This document shows, piece by piece, positions 12,141 to 24,502 of a stretch of DNA of 64,000 bases (position 1 is the stretch's first letter; each line of letters opens with the position of its first letter). A program made the translations under genes and the position numbers. Source of the stretch: Ceratorhiza oryzae-sativae (taxonomy: Eukaryota > Basidiomycota > Agaricomycetes > Cantharellales > Ceratobasidiaceae); assembly GCA_030998015.1 (NCBI GenBank), contig JARWMV010000236.1:310001-374000 (forward strand), in the 5' to 3' direction. Below the pieces are notes generated by a model, which ran no database searches, had not been told where the DNA came from, and worked only from the letters and a program-made list of their open reading frames with translations.

Positions 12141-13017
12141 CTAGTGTTTTAAGAGGTCTTTTTCTTGCGATGGGCTCGAAGCAGAGTCACCCGACATTTG
12201 GTTCCCTGGGTGCGTGGATTGGTATAATTCGCAGAATGCGATGGAAGTCAAGATGGTTAAAAGCCCCAAGAGGACCGGGGTCAAGACCATAGCCTTGTAT
12301 GCTTGGATGTGCGACGGCACGTCACCGCTGTGATAAGCAATGACCATTGACAGTAATCCAGCGAGCAAGAAGAAGGACGCGTATGTTGTGAGCGTGGCTG
12401 GAAGTGACATAATAAACGCTACTGCTCCTATAGTGTTTAAGGCAAAGATTTGCCGTTGGAAAGTTTGTCGAGCCGGGCGGTGCCACCAGTGCCGGCAAAG
12501 ACCGTGAGGTATGTGATCAGGATAAGGCCTTCGAGGCAGAGACCAAAAGTGATGCTGAAGCAAGCTTTAGAGACCCAATTTGTTTCCGGTTTGGTAAAAG
12601 GGGAGGGTATAGGCTAGAGCAGAAGCACTTCCAGCTGCAATCACTGAAAGCTAGAACATGAGCGTTAACCAGGGGTCCTAATGCAGTTGGGTGAAATGCT
12701 TACCACGACGTTGAGGCGATCCCACTCTTTCTGATGAGACATGGTCATGAGATTATTTTCGGGTATCTTTGGAAGAACAAACTAACCTGCTGTTTTGCTT
12801 TCGCTGGTTGGCTGATTTCGTGCCGTTTTAGGGAGCGATGTGTATGAGGCCTGGTGGCTTGGTGGCCAGAGTCTGCAACCTGCCAGCGACGTACTTTTTG
12901 AAGATATCTAGGCGCGTAACCCAGGGTGAAAGTACAGGCCAGCGCCCAGCACGCTCGTCGAGTAAAGGAGCAGTGGTCTGTCTTCATCAAGTTCCAACCA
13001 CAAGTGATAAACGTCAA
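12141..13017 (-). CDS. Tandem multi-pass membrane protein C (frame-disrupted)
   Basis: Exons 12787-13017, 12704-12730 (27 nt, KEWDRLNVV) and 12141-12650. The same gene plan is present: LACTFTLGYAPRYLQKV, the microexon, then FSITFGLCLEGLILITYLTV and TTYASFFLLAGLLSMVIA. The last exon needs two compensating corrections to be read through: one extra base near 12611 (GCC where the paralogues imply GC) and one missing base near 12441 (short T run). It is either a recently damaged copy or carries two assembly errors. The N-terminus is shorter and less like A and B. Confidence 0.6.
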
Positions 13018-13240
13018 TGTCGGCTAGGAGAGATAGTGCCTCTATTTATAAGAACCAGGCCTACGAGTCGGGAGTTTTATCTGAGATGGACAACTCGCCA
13101 GTGCGATACGCTTAATCAGAAACAAGGCGGGGGGTAAATCCCGAATTCAGGTGGGTCCCAAACCGAGGCACGTGCTCTGAGCGCTCCTTTCAACTATCCC
13201 CGCCCAAGCAGTGCCCCTCGCTCCCATCGGTTCACCTAAT

Positions 13241-14025
13241 ATGGCTGTCCGTCGCTCGCTAGTCCAGCCCCGCCAATCGGTCTTCGCTGCTGGGGGCTCA
13301 GTTGTTCCTTTAAACGAGGGTCCAGCCAACCACATGAGTTATCTCCACGCAACGGTACAAATGGCGGCTCGGTGTACGAGTACAGTAAGCATGCCGAATG
13401 AACACGCCAGAACGCGAGTGATTGAATGAACGAATGAATAGTTGGCCGAGATCGCGGAGGATCAGCGCTTGGAGGGCACACACGACCTGCCGCGTCTGAT
13501 GCGCGTCATTGACAATCAACGGGTGAGCAACCCCGTCCATTCAGCGAATTTCTAACGCTTTGTGAACGAATGTAGCTCTTTGTTCTTATCGATGAACCTC
13601 AATTAAAAGCTGCCCGGAGTCAACTCGAAGATGAGATCGGCCCACAACTAACGGCGTTGCTCGAACGCTCCGAAAAGGGTATTGACGCGCTGGACGCCAA
13701 GGAGCAATCACTTCGATCCAGAGTGAGCCTATCATATGTTTTATCTCCATTGAATCTAACAGTCGTGCGCGCGTAGATCGCGGCCGTCAAGGCATCCCAG
13801 GCTGCAGCCGCGTCCCGGGCGGCGCAGACGGCAGCAGCAGCATCTGGTGCCGCAAAGCGAGGAGATGCGCGTCGATTGCAGCTTTTGCAGAGTCGGCGCC
13901 AACGAGCAGAGCGCGAGTTGGAGGCTGTCGAACAGGAAATGAGGCAGTTGGTGCGTTGACTCTGCTCGTTTTTGTGGGCCAGCAATTGATTCAGTTCGCA
14001 GGAGTCCGATTTGATGCGAGGTTAG
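13241..14025 (+). CDS. SPC19: DASH complex subunit Spc19
   Basis: Five exons with clean phase: 13241-13384, 13442-13522, 13576-13722, 13777-13950 and 14002-14025. The protein is about 189 residues. The central part matches Spc19: LPRLMRVIDNQRLFVLIDE, then a helix with EIGPQLTALLERSEKGID, then a long Ala/Arg/Glu coiled coil. The DASH/Dam1 complex couples kinetochores to microtubule plus ends. Spc19 sequences diverge widely, so the assignment rests on the helical pattern plus the ...RVFVLI..., ...EI.PQ... signatures. An in-frame GTG upstream is not needed; the ATG at 13241 fits the expected N-terminus. Confidence 0.75.
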
Positions 14026-14226
14026 ACGGGTTACGAGTCTTGTTCAGGTGGTTATAGCCCAATTATGTATTTGCTCCAGTTTGCCACCGAAATGATACGC
14101 TACATGTATCGCCCCAAGGAGCATAAATTATACATTCATATTTTCATAAACATATCATAAAACGTATCCACATAAAAGGTCATAAGGCAACATGTCTATA
14201 TACCAACAAACATCCCACGAAACAAC

Positions 14227-14253
14227 TTTTTTTTTTTAAAAAAAAAAAAAAAA
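14227..14253. repeat. T11-A16 tract
   Basis: A run of 11 T is followed directly by 16 A, between the convergent 3' ends of SPC19 and the next gene. It is self-complementary and may mark polyadenylation-proximal sequence for both strands, or be a simple slippage tract. Confidence 0.6.
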
Positions 14254-14270
14254 GCATCAAAACAATTTCT

Positions 14271-17200
14271 CTACATCTGCCAGTCATCCATACTCCTTGG
14301 GCTATCCCACCCGCGACGTGCAGCAGGACCGTATCCCCCACTCTTGACGCTGCTTCCGCTCGGACTGGGCAAGGGACCAAACCAAGTAGCGAACCAGCCC
14401 GGCTTCTCCTTTTCCTTTTCCTTCTTGCGTCTTCGTACGACCTTGGCCTCGCTCAGAGGTCGGCCGGATGAAACGTGCTTTGGCGGGAGTGGGGAGAACG
14501 TCACGCTCCTCGGGGTTGATGCGCCTGATCCAGGCTGCTTAAGGGATGGACGAGGAGATCCTCGCAGGCGGAGTGAAGAAGGTCTTCGACTCGGCTGGTC
14601 GTCCATCAGACGGCAGGGAGGGGGAGGGAGGCGTGGGACGGCGGGCTACTTCCGTTCTCGCTATCAGTTTCCCCAGCGTCGGATGATTCTCTCGAACTGT
14701 TCATCTCGTCAGCAACCAGTCAGAACCAATGCTGGAAATAGTACGCACTCGGATGGTCCAGCATCTGTATCAATCGTCGAACCGTTCAACTGCACGCGCA
14801 AGGCACCAGGCTTTGGTAGCCCTTCGATACTCTCATCCATATCATGCTCCCGTCTCCTGGGCAACCCGTCCAGTCGTTCAGTATCAATCTCCAACCTAGG
14901 TCTTTCCCTCTCTTTCCCTTTCTCCCTCCTCTCAGCTGTTTCCTGCTTGCTACCTTCCTGGCTTGGAGGAGGCTCAGGATCTCCTCCCTTTCCAAACACG
15001 ACAGGGATCTTGGGCAACGACGATGCAACTGCAAACAACGACCCGAGTCGACCAGACGGCCCAGCACTTCGCGATCTGGGCATTGAGACCGGACGAGGAT
15101 GTTCACCTGGCAACTCCAAGGGATCGTGGTAATTGTCAACGAGTTTGGCAGGCTCGATAGCACTCTTGCTCCCTCCCACACTTGACACGCTCATCCCTTT
15201 GATCGAAACGACTCCACCGGGGGTAACAGTCTCAAGTTTCACCGTCGTTCCAGTTGGTGGTATCACGCTCCAGGTCGGTGGACGGAGTCGGGGCCTCGCG
15301 GGCTGCTTTCCTTTTGCCCTCCCTCGCTCCTCTTCTACCAGTTCTTCAGGTTGCTGCTCAGGCTCCTCATGTTGAGCCTTCGAAGCGTCCAAGATCCGTC
15401 TAAGCACACTCGCACTCTTGAATCCCTGTTCGGCGTCGGGGTCGGATTGGGGCTGGGTTTGATTCTGGCGGCGGGGTGAGTCTACCTGCAGGAAAGGATG
15501 CCGGATGACCTGTTTCGGTCCTGGGCTGGCTTGGCTTGGCCCAGAAGCAGCAGGGGGATTGGCAACAGACAGAACGCTCGCGCTACTCCCAGTTCTTGAC
15601 GAGGGTTTAGATCTCACAGGCGAAGCCGTTCCAGTAGCCGCAATCTGAGCATTAGGTCTGGAAGGAGAAGACATCGTGGTACTAGTAGCAGTCGAGTTGC
15701 CTACCGTCCACAGACCCATCAGTCTCCCAGCTCCGCACGGCAAAGACAATAAACACACCTCGTATTCTGGCCGACGGCGAAACAATAGGCGACGCAACAA
15801 ACCCACCTCTGGAACTAGGCGTCGCGCTCCGAGTCCTCCTCAAACCCGACCCCCCATCCGCTCCAACGGCGGTAAGCCATGTCCCAGACCCACCCCGCCC
15901 ACGCCCGTACCCTCTCACCAACTCGGCCTGCGGTCCGAGGTCGTTAATAAACCGAGGTCCGGGGTCATTCATGAACCGCTGTCCTAGATCAGCCCTGGCG
16001 CCACCCGCCCCACCGTCAGGGGTTGGACTCCGCATCACAATTGCCGAGAGCATGTTATACGCCGCCGTCGAGGGTTCAGCGGGCACGGCGCTCAGCACTG
16101 GTCGCACGGGCGTATGTATCTGGTGAGACGTATATTGAGACTGGGTGTGCGGGTGTTGAAGAACTTGTGGGCTGGACATGTTCCCGTGCTGATAAACCCC
16201 TCCAGCGATCGACACATGCGGCGAATGCTGAGCTGAAACAGATGAAGCCCGGCGTGGCGAGTGTAGACCAGCTGAAACGGGCGTGCTCATGCCACTGATC
16301 TGCTGCTGCTGTCTCGCAAACTCGCTATGCTCGCCGCTCGATTGTCTGCTTCGGGGCATAAAGGAGTGAACGCGCGGGCCAGAACGAAGGCCGTTGGTAG
16401 AGGGGATGAGGATCGAGTCGGGCTCGTCCGAGGAATTGGCTTCGGCTGTGATGTACTGTGTCATGCAACGTGGCGGAGGCGAGCGGGGGCGTTCGCCTTG
16501 TTGCAAACCGCTGCTTTGTCCTTGCTTTCGTTGAGACGGAGGAACGGGGACACTTAGGTTTACACCTGTGCCCTAATTAATATTATATTCATTTTGTTCA
16601 AAGAGGGAGCACATACCAATACCAGCCGCCCTCATTCGGCCTAGAAACCCATCGGGCGAATCGGGCAAACTCTGGCTGAGCCCAAGAGCAGAACCTGAAG
16701 GCGAAGGCGGTTCGAGAGAATCAACCTGACGAGTAATATCGTCCATCCAAGCACGACGCGCGTCCGAAGCATGAATCTGTCCAGCGAGGAACCTCGCATG
16801 AGAGTCCAACGAGCGATCCAACGTCCCATCCACCTCATGCGAGAGCAAAGCAGAAAGACTCGATTTCGTTGACATGGTCGATTGCAAGAGGGCGTTTCTG
16901 TTCACGGCGACGAAATGAGACCGGGTCAAGGTTTGGGGGAGGATTAAAAAAGGGGGGAGGGGGGATAAGCGTGCGAGAAAGGAAAAGAAGACAGGACGAG
17001 TCATTAGCCAAAGTGTCGCGCGCGAGTCATATCAACCGAGGGATGGAATACGCACGAGAGCTCGAGCGCGTGGACGCTCCTCGCGAGCAGCGAGTCCAGA
17101 TACGGATCTGACCCCGAACTCGACATGGACATCGACCGCCGTCGTCTGACCCGCACTCGCCGCACCACATCCCCCACCGCGTCCCTCTCCTCGTCTGCCT

Positions 17201-17423
17201 CCTCCTCGGCCGTGAGCTTGGGGTACTTGGGCGGGGACGTCATCACTTCTGTCCCCGACGACGATTCGGGCGGTGGAGAGGATGTATATTCGGGCAGCGT
17301 CGCGGTCGTGTCGACGCTCGCGTGCGGAATGTGCCGCATGTTGAGCATCCGTCGCCTGGCCTGCCGCTGTATGATGGCGATGCGGCCTCCCTCGCCTTCG
17401 GAGCTCTCACCATCCTCGTCCAT
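14271..17423 (-). CDS. Large disordered protein of unknown function
   Basis: Exons 17056-17423, 16617-16897, 15759-16565, 14749-15700 and from 14696 down, all in phase. The product exceeds 800 residues and is mostly low-complexity, rich in Ser, Pro, Arg and Gly. The only ordered part is near residues 100-220: LDSLLARSVHALELSNALL, then a helical stretch, then MDDITRQVDSLEPPSPSG. The tail has a Lys/Arg/Glu block followed by WFATWFGPLPSP. As assembled, the last exon stops at 14607. One extra base in the C run at 14616-14632 would join it to the open frame ending at 14271, which has clear continuity. I do not recognise the family. Confidence 0.65.
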
Positions 17424-17590
17424 GGTCGTGATGAAAAAGAAGGTGAAAACACTGTATTAAACACAGGCGCCCAGCGTTCATTGGTGTTCCTTATTTGATC
17501 GTGATGACATCATCTATTCTAATCACTAAAAGTACAAGCGAAGATGACCCAGAGGTGTATCCGAAAATGAAAAGGAAGAGTGGTGTTTAT

Positions 17591-19086
17591 CTATGCGCGG
17601 GCCATGACCAACGGGGGCGGGTTGAACTTGCCGCCAACACGCTCCAAGCTCGAGCGCTGGACGTACCTGTCCATGTGGAACGGCACAGATAGAAGCACCC
17701 CCGAGTCAGTGCCCCAGTCACAAGGCACGGCAGTAGAAATGAGCTTACCAAACGTACATTCGCATGGGGTAATAGTATGTCAGCGATTTCCACAAGAACC
17801 AACGCGAGTTGCTGCTCGACGTCTTTTCAAAGTCGGCTGTGTTCATTGGTCAGTAAGCTCCAGGGCCTGATTCCAGAAGCACAAGGCGACATACCTTGGA
17901 GCTGAGCACGCAACTCGAGCCACACCGAAGTCACGTCGGTCAGAATCACGTCGACGCCCCAGCACGCGGCCTGCACAACAGTCAGCATTGATTAATCCAT
18001 GTGGGGCAAGTGACTTGCCTCGATCATCTCCTCGCGCTTGTTCACGGTCCACACCAAGATGCGCTTCCCAGCAGCCTTGCAGTCCTTGCGGAATCGCTCG
18101 CCCTCGGCAGAGCTCAGGCTACCAAAGTCGATCGAAAACGCCTCGCACGCGTCCCAAAAGTACTCCCTCGCGATCCTAGGGCTCATCCCAATATGAGCCC
18201 TGCGAACCATGGGCAAGATCTCCTTGGCCGGCTCGATAAACTTGGGGTGCCTATCACCCGAGTCAGGTCAAGCACAAAAAGCCGGGGATCAGCAGAGACA
18301 TACCAAAGGCCCAAAAGGATCCTCGGCGCAATCAGATTCTCCCAATCCTCATGTTGCTGGATAATCTCGAGCATGAGCTTGAACAGTCGTTTCGGGTCAT
18401 TTTGGACTTTGACATCCACCTAAAGAGACAAATACCAAAAAAGGAAATGTCACTCATTAAGCTATCCGAAGCACCGGGCTTTCCTCAAAGGCTAAAGCCA
18501 CGAAATAACCAATTGCTCACGTTGAAATGGACGTGCCTGTTCTCAGGCCTCATCAAGAGCTCGATCGTCTGGGCAAATGTAGGAATGGCCTGCTGCGGTT
18601 CGCGGATGGTACGGGTATGTTCCATATCCCCATGCCACTATTCAAAAATACATTTGAGTTAACCTCGAAATCATCGGCGCAACTTAAACCTAGCCACTAC
18701 CTTCTTTTCGCGAATGAGACCCTTGCCATTCGTCGTGCGACCCAACGACGGATCGTGGAACATCAGCACCACGTCGTCCGAGCTCACATGCACGTCCTAC
18801 GGTCCAGTCGGAGGGGGCGGCGCGGAATCGGCGAAAAATCACGTGCAGCGCGTTAGCACAACTCGGCGGAGCTCAAATAAAAAAAGGCGCGTGCGCACGC
18901 TCTCGATGCCCTCGGCGCCGTCGCGCATAGCGGCCTCGAAACTGGCGAGCGTGTTCTCGGGGAATGCTGCAGAGGCCTGCGTCATGCGTTCGTCACATTC
19001 ATCAGTCTAGGGACAAGTCGTGCGCAACGTACCCCGCGGTGGCCCCAGCAGTCGGGGAGACGTCTGGCATCAGTCGTAGCAGTCAT
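17591..19086 (-). CDS. Glycerophosphodiester phosphodiesterase (GDPD family)
   Basis: Nine exons, all in phase: 19033-19086, 18899-18976, 18701-18796, 18521-18637, 18304-18419, 18019-18250, 17895-17970, 17749-17836 and 17591-17666; 310 residues. GDPD signatures are intact: CWGHRG plus ENTLASFEAAMRDGAEGIES, the DVHVSSD acid pair, MFHDPSLGRTTNGKG, and LVWTVNKREEM near the end. The enzyme hydrolyses glycerophosphodiesters to glycerol-3-phosphate and an alcohol. There is no signal peptide and a compact single domain, so it is probably cytosolic. The intron 17971-18018 uses a GC donor (GAG|GCAAGT). The last intron is longer (82 nt). Confidence 0.92.
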
Positions 19087-19686
19087 GGCAGTCGTTGAAA
19101 AAAATGGAGAGAAAGGTGGTCGCGTGGGTGGTGGTGAGAGACAGCTCTGGGAGGCGAATTTCAGGGGGTCGAGTCGGATGAAATAGGGACTCAGGGGGAC
19201 CGGTCCGAGAGTCCTACGCCTAACTAGTGGAACCAACGTGCGACGATGAGACTGACCTGAACCGGCGCTTTTATACCATCGGAGCTGCATAATTAATCAA
19301 AACAACAAAGTAGAAAAGGCTTATTTGGGCACAAGAGAAAGAGGCCGCAAACGTGCACCCCACGTGCATGGTCCGGAGAGCACACGTGCGCCTCTTCGGG
19401 ATGCCGGCGCGGTCAACTGCTGTCCGCAAAAAGAAACCGGGATAGCCTCGCCTCGACTCCAGTGTGTCGTGGATGACCTTGTTAGGCCAATGAGATGTGT
19501 TATTCATGGTCGTGTGCCTCCACTTGCAAACGTAAAATCAATACCAGACCACACCACCCAACCGCCCCACCCTGATTCCGAATCCCAGCCCCTGTCCAGT
19601 CGAGCCCCACTACCCCTGCCCCGGATCCCACCTGCCCGCCGGTCCTGCTCTAAGCCTAAATAAACTCGCGCGCCGTTTTCATCCTT
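19087..19686. other. Intergenic, upstream of GDPD
   Basis: 600 bases between the GDPD start and the acyltransferase stop, both on the minus strand. Presumed GDPD promoter and acyltransferase 3' end. No gene seen. Confidence 0.5.
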
Positions 19687-20999
19687 TCAGGGTCGGTCTA
19701 CAACAACCATGTCTTCGTCGGTCGCCTCACTCTCGTTCCCTAGTAGGGTCGGTGTGCTAGACTCCATTGGTTTGCCTTCTGGCAAGATTTCTCGCACATC
19801 CACCATGGATTCAGATACCGGTTCGGGTGTCGGTACCGGCGGGGGAATTACAGACGGTTTAGGTGTCTCTTCACGCACACGCTCTTTGATGTCTGAAACT
19901 GGCAGGGAAATCTCCCGTAACACCTCAAGCATTTGTTCGCGTGTACGCTCCGCCAATTGAGTAACGTCAGCAGGTGTCAATCCATGTGTGGGGATCGGGG
20001 GCAGAACTGTCAATAGAAAACGGTGTCAATATGGTGCGCCCAAATTTAGGCGGATCCACTGCGGAGCGGGGCATATTTTTGGATGGGGAGATATGGGGGT
20101 GGCAGAGAGCCCGATGAGGGTAGTGGAGGCGAACGAGTGGGGAAATAGAGGGTGACGATGACGAACTTACCTCGAGATGCGCAACGAGCCTTCGTCCAGG
20201 GTGCCCTTTCGATAAAGTCTCCAATAGTTTTCACACACGACCGGCACAATCGGAACACCTGCTTGGACTGCCAGATGGAACGCGCCCTTTTTAAACGGCA
20301 GCAGGTTCGGAGCTTCGGATGACGAACGGGTGCCCTCGGGAAACACCCAGAGCGAGACCTGTTAATATGTTTCATATTTGGTAAGCTGAAAAAAATCGTG
20401 CACGTGAAAAAGGTTTGCTTACCCCTTTAGATTTCATATCCTCACCGGCGGCAGCAAGTGCTTTGAGCGCATCCTTATTATTCGAGCGGTCGACGAATAC
20501 TGCACCCGAGAGGGACATGTATTGGCCGAGTAGCGGCATCCACTGGAGTTCCTTCTTGGCCATAATCGAGCACTTTTTAGGAAATATTCTAACCCGCCCG
20601 CATTCGTCATCAGCAGGCAAGTATCGCTGCGGTCCGAAAAACTCGCCTTCCGAGATACAGTATATCTAACATGGTTTGGTGATTACCAATAAATATCGCC
20701 GACGGCACATCCATGTGTTCCTCCCCCTCGACCTTGAAGTCTATGCCCATAATCCGGCCAGCAGTGATGTAGAAACTCCGGGCGACGACCCAATTGATGT
20801 CGAAGCGTTGGCCAAGTGCGGTCATTCCGAGCGAGACAAAGACGCCCCATACGGAGAGCACGCCGAGCGTGGAGAGATAGGTGGTGAGCCTAAGATAATA
20901 TCGCACGGCAGGCGAACGCTCAGCCAGATATCGGAGGACGAGCGCCGGGAGCGAGAGATACGCCAGCGGCTTGAGCACATAGCTCATGATAAACGACAT
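19687..20999 (-). CDS. SLC1: 1-acyl-sn-glycerol-3-phosphate acyltransferase (LPA acyltransferase)
   Basis: A PlsC-family enzyme making phosphatidic acid from lysophosphatidic acid in the ER. It has an N-terminal hydrophobic part (SYVLKPLAYLSLPALVL), catalytic motif I NHQTMLD, GAVFVDRSNN, motif III VFPEGTRS, and motif IV around VPIVPVV. Exons: 20647-20999, 20423-20588, 20171-20358 and 19687-20006. Intron 20589-20646 has a GC donor (AAG|GCGAGT). The last intron as drawn is 164 nt and leaves the frame off by one, although LPPIPTHGLTPADVTQLAER clearly continues the protein. Either a small exon is missed or a base is lost. An in-frame ATG at 21107 would add 36 residues that look unrelated to the family. 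Confidence 0.9.
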
Positions 21000-21236
21000 T
21001 CGGCGCAATTGGTGCGTGTGGATCGTCCGTACGAGGTCGAGGTTCAGGTCTGGCCCGCTCGCCCGTGTGCGCTCAGATGGAGAGGGAAGCGACACAGATG
21101 AGGGCATCGCCTATTGCCTAATATTTCCGCGGACCCGGCGCTAGTTGCAGACCACTCGTGTTTGCTTCGCTTTACTCTTGACCCACACCTCGAAAATGGC
21201 CAGCATACAAGTGCCTGCACTGTCGCCCACAGAAGT

Positions 21237-23820
21237 ATGGCAAACGAGATCAACACATCCGCTCAACTCACACTTCAATGTCAGGGGACGACGTTTATCC
21301 CGTTCAAGCCGAGAAACCCCAAACCAGGTCCCAATGCACACCCGGATCTGAAAAAACAAAAACCAGAAACAATGACAGGCACACGAATTGGAACGCACAC
21401 TACAAAGCCATCCAGGCGGGTAGTTTGCTCTGTCTCGTAATTTATCGTTGTATAATTCGAAAAGGCAGGCTGGGACTGAGATGTCATCAGTGATGCTCGA
21501 ACTCTTCGACTTTGTTAGGCAAGATCCAGAAGAACGAGACGCTAATTTTGGTATAAACGAGATACCTACTGCCCTGGTCGTGGTGAACTTCAATGCCAAA
21601 TTATGGACTTGACTATAAAATGACACCCTTAAACGCTAGGTCGAGACCGCGCTTTGCTTTTATCACTCGTGTGCCAAGTTCAATCACGAGCTGCCGCTAC
21701 GGTTGTAAGGCTGGAAGAGGGCGATTGTAACAATTCCACGACAGCTCTACGTGCGTTGGTTGGTGGCTTTATAGCCGAGTTTGAAAAGGAAGAACCCGAG
21801 GTGCGTACTGGTCCTTGGTTTAGCGTACTTGCACGTAATGGCATGCGACAGACGATTGCAAAAGGAAAACAAGCACAACCCTAGCTCCCTTTGATATAGC
21901 GAGGCTGGTGACCGCTTATGAAGATTACTACAGGTCGCAGGATAGGCACACGAATCTCGTGGTACTCATTGAACAGTTTGAAAGCTTTCCACCCGACGTA
22001 ATGGAAGATATCATTTACGTCTGCAGGTACAATTTACTGCCAAACTTTCAACTGTATAGTCACTCATACGCTTTTAGCAAACACCTGGACAGCCTCCCTT
22101 TTTTGTTTGTCATAACCGTTTTCGATGAGGTATACATTCAGCAAGCGTACACGACCGCCACCCGCATGATGCTAGACGTAACTGTATATCGGCCACCGTC
22201 CGGTTCTTCATTGTGCCTTGCTTTTATCGAAGAGGCAAGTCGACAGAAGCTGTCAGGACCAACGCTAAACCTCGCTTTTCAGGCATGGGGTCGCAGCAAT
22301 ATTGAACCGGATCAATTCATGTTAGGAGAGTCGGCAATCAAGGTACTCAAGGACATAATCGACAGAACCGATGGTCGCGTCGACGGGTTATTCACAGCTT
22401 TGCACGTAGGTGTGCACTCACTTTCAATATTCCACATGCTCTGACACACCCTGCAGCTATTGCATATACAGCATCGCCGATACCAAAGGCCTATTGTAGA
22501 TGCGGCGCGCAAATACCTTTCCGACATTTCTTCCATATCCGACGGCGTCAAGCTAGATACGATAGATGTATCCACATGGAACGCTACGGTTCCAGTGAAA
22601 CCAGAAGATATCCTGGCGGCATTCATCACACTCTCCAAGCGAAAGTTAGCTCTAGCCGACGGGTTCTCTCCAGCAGACGTCAAAGAACTTACTGGACCGG
22701 ATTTTTACGCAGAAGCGGGCAACCTCGGACGGAAATCCTTTCTCAAACGTGCCAACATGGCGAGATATGGGCTTTTGGTGGTCCTCGAAATTACCCGGGC
22801 TCTTTATGCGGCGGGGGCATATCGTCAAGAAACGCCATTACCTTATCTCGACTTGCTAGAGTTACAAGCCAAGGGAGGTCGAGAATTCGAAAAGTATTTG
22901 ACTTGGATGATTAAAAAGGGGTTTGAGTATGCCATTTCGCTTGTTGTCGAGAGGTGCCTACTAACTCGACGTTTGTAGGTCTGCGTCCAGTGCAGATTTA
23001 GCGAATGCGGCTCAAACCGTTCTCGATATCACCAAAATCAGTAAACAAACTCTCGGGGACCATCCACAGAATGTCGAGGAGTTACTGGATGAGATTATTG
23101 CTAACAATCAAGAGCTGGACCAGCAAGCAAAAACGAACTACGCAAACCGTTTCATCCAGGCAATCAGGTTGGAAGTTTCTAATAGTATTCGTACTGAGCT
23201 CACACGAATCGAATGTAGTCTATGCGTTAAGCCCAAACACGCATTTGATGAGCTATACGTCATAGAGAGCTCTGACGGTTTGAAAGAGGTATGTACGCCA
23301 GCCATGACAACACAACTCGATGCTAAATTACATCACATAGCTGATCGACCCCGCGCCAAGGAGCGTCGTGTTATCAGGGTTGATCCGTCCCAGCGCATAC
23401 CTTCGCTGTGACTGCTGCGACCCAGAAGATCCACAAAACCCTGAGACGATCCCACAAAGTCCGGATACATGCGCGCTCTTCCAACGTAGCTTGGAGGCCG
23501 GACGATTCTTGAATATAGCAGACTGGTTCAATGCGTTTTCAAGTATCATGCAAAGCGAAAACGTCAAGCGTCGTGCTCGAGAACCAGAGGCAGGTCGGGT
23601 GCGCAGGAGCGCGAGTCGGAGTCGACGCGCGACGAGTTCGGTTCATATGGAGAGCGATGCAGATGCCGAGGGCGAGGTAGATGAGTCGTTGGAAATTCAA
23701 CAAGAGCACCAGGCTCGGTTTTTGTTGTCCATTCATGAACTTGAATTTTTGGGACTTATTCAGGCTACCGCACGGCGGAAGGAGCATGTCTTGAGGACAG
23801 TTTTTGAGACCGGAGACTGA
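21237..23820 (+). CDS. ORC3: Origin recognition complex subunit 3
   Basis: The ORC3 pattern is clear from about 21.65 kb: NLVVLIEQFESFPPDVMEDI, then HLDSLPFLFVITVFDEVYIQ, a long helical middle part, a Cys-rich YLRCDCCDPEDP segment, and the C-terminal winged-helix end (DWFNAFSSIM, FLLSIHELEFLGLIQATARR). ORC3 is part of the six-subunit complex that marks replication origins and loads MCM. Introns read with confidence: 5' side GTACAATT...TTTTAG near 22027-22078, GTAGGTG...TGCAG near 22407-22456, GTATGCC...TTGTAG near 22927-22978, and GTATGTAC...CATAG near 23289-23340. The N-terminal exons (21237 to about 21650) are not resolved; two frames compete and a base may be missing. Confidence 0.88.
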
Positions 23821-23957
23821 AAATTGGATATTGAGCCCTATTGGATGTTGCTTTGCTTTCTGCATGTCCGGTCGTCACTGTAATTAGCAGACTAATAATA
23901 TAACAGCTCCAATGGCTAAATACAAATAACATTACACAACTCCAAAGTTAGAAAGCA

Positions 23958-24502
23958 TTACGGACGCCAAGGTTTAGATTGTGAAGCCTGTTTCCGTTGC
24001 TGCCATCAACAATTTGTGAGTTTCCACTCAAGGGCATCATAACGACCGACTTACGTTCCACCAAACTTTCGCCTTTTGGCGCTTTAGTGTCGCCAACTCG
24101 TCTCTAACTCGATTGATAGCATCGCTTCGTGCTACCCGCACGCTGTTATCCCCATGGGAAGGTACACGTTCGAGTGCTGACGAGATCGTCGAGGCTCGAT
24201 TTATAGTCGTTCAACGGCTTGTTGTTCTTGGTATCGGATAGACATGGGATTTGACCGTCGCCAGAGGGCGTTTCAAAGTCCAGAATGGCGGGAAATGTCA
24301 AGTCCATTGCGAGGCCCTTGAATTTCTTGAGGATTGAGCGAATGGCCGCGTGAGACGAAGTGACATGGGCTGGTGTCGAAATAGGAACGATTTGGTGCAC
24401 TGGATAAGATCGCCAATAGTCTTTGACGTAGACAGGGCCGTGGTAGATTGGTTGAGCCCAAAAGGTAGATGGATATGGCACACTGTAATAGCAGTTCATC
24501 AC
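23958..24502 (-). CDS. BAG-domain protein 2 (frame-disrupted)
   Basis: Exons 24055-24502 and 23958-23987. Same plan as BAG protein 1: a Tyr/Pro-rich N-terminus (MMNCYYSVPYPS), LTFPAILDFETPSGDGQ, NKPLNDYKSSLDDL, then a charged helix with VPSHGDNSVRVAR ending KVWWN before the last short exon. Near 24190 the frame shifts; two missing bases after DDL (or one extra) would restore a continuous BAG helix. As assembled the protein stops early at 24146. It is either a damaged paralogue or an assembly error. The nonamer CATAAATAG lies about 100 bases upstream on this strand. Confidence 0.62.

Noticed and set aside
12141..13017. Calling membrane copy C a pseudogene
   Set aside because: Only two compensating single-base changes separate it from an open frame, and similar changes affect essential genes in this window.
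21141..21626. 161-codon minus-strand frame upstream of the acyltransferase
   Set aside because: It overlaps the plus-strand ORC3 N-terminal exons and shows no protein-like pattern.
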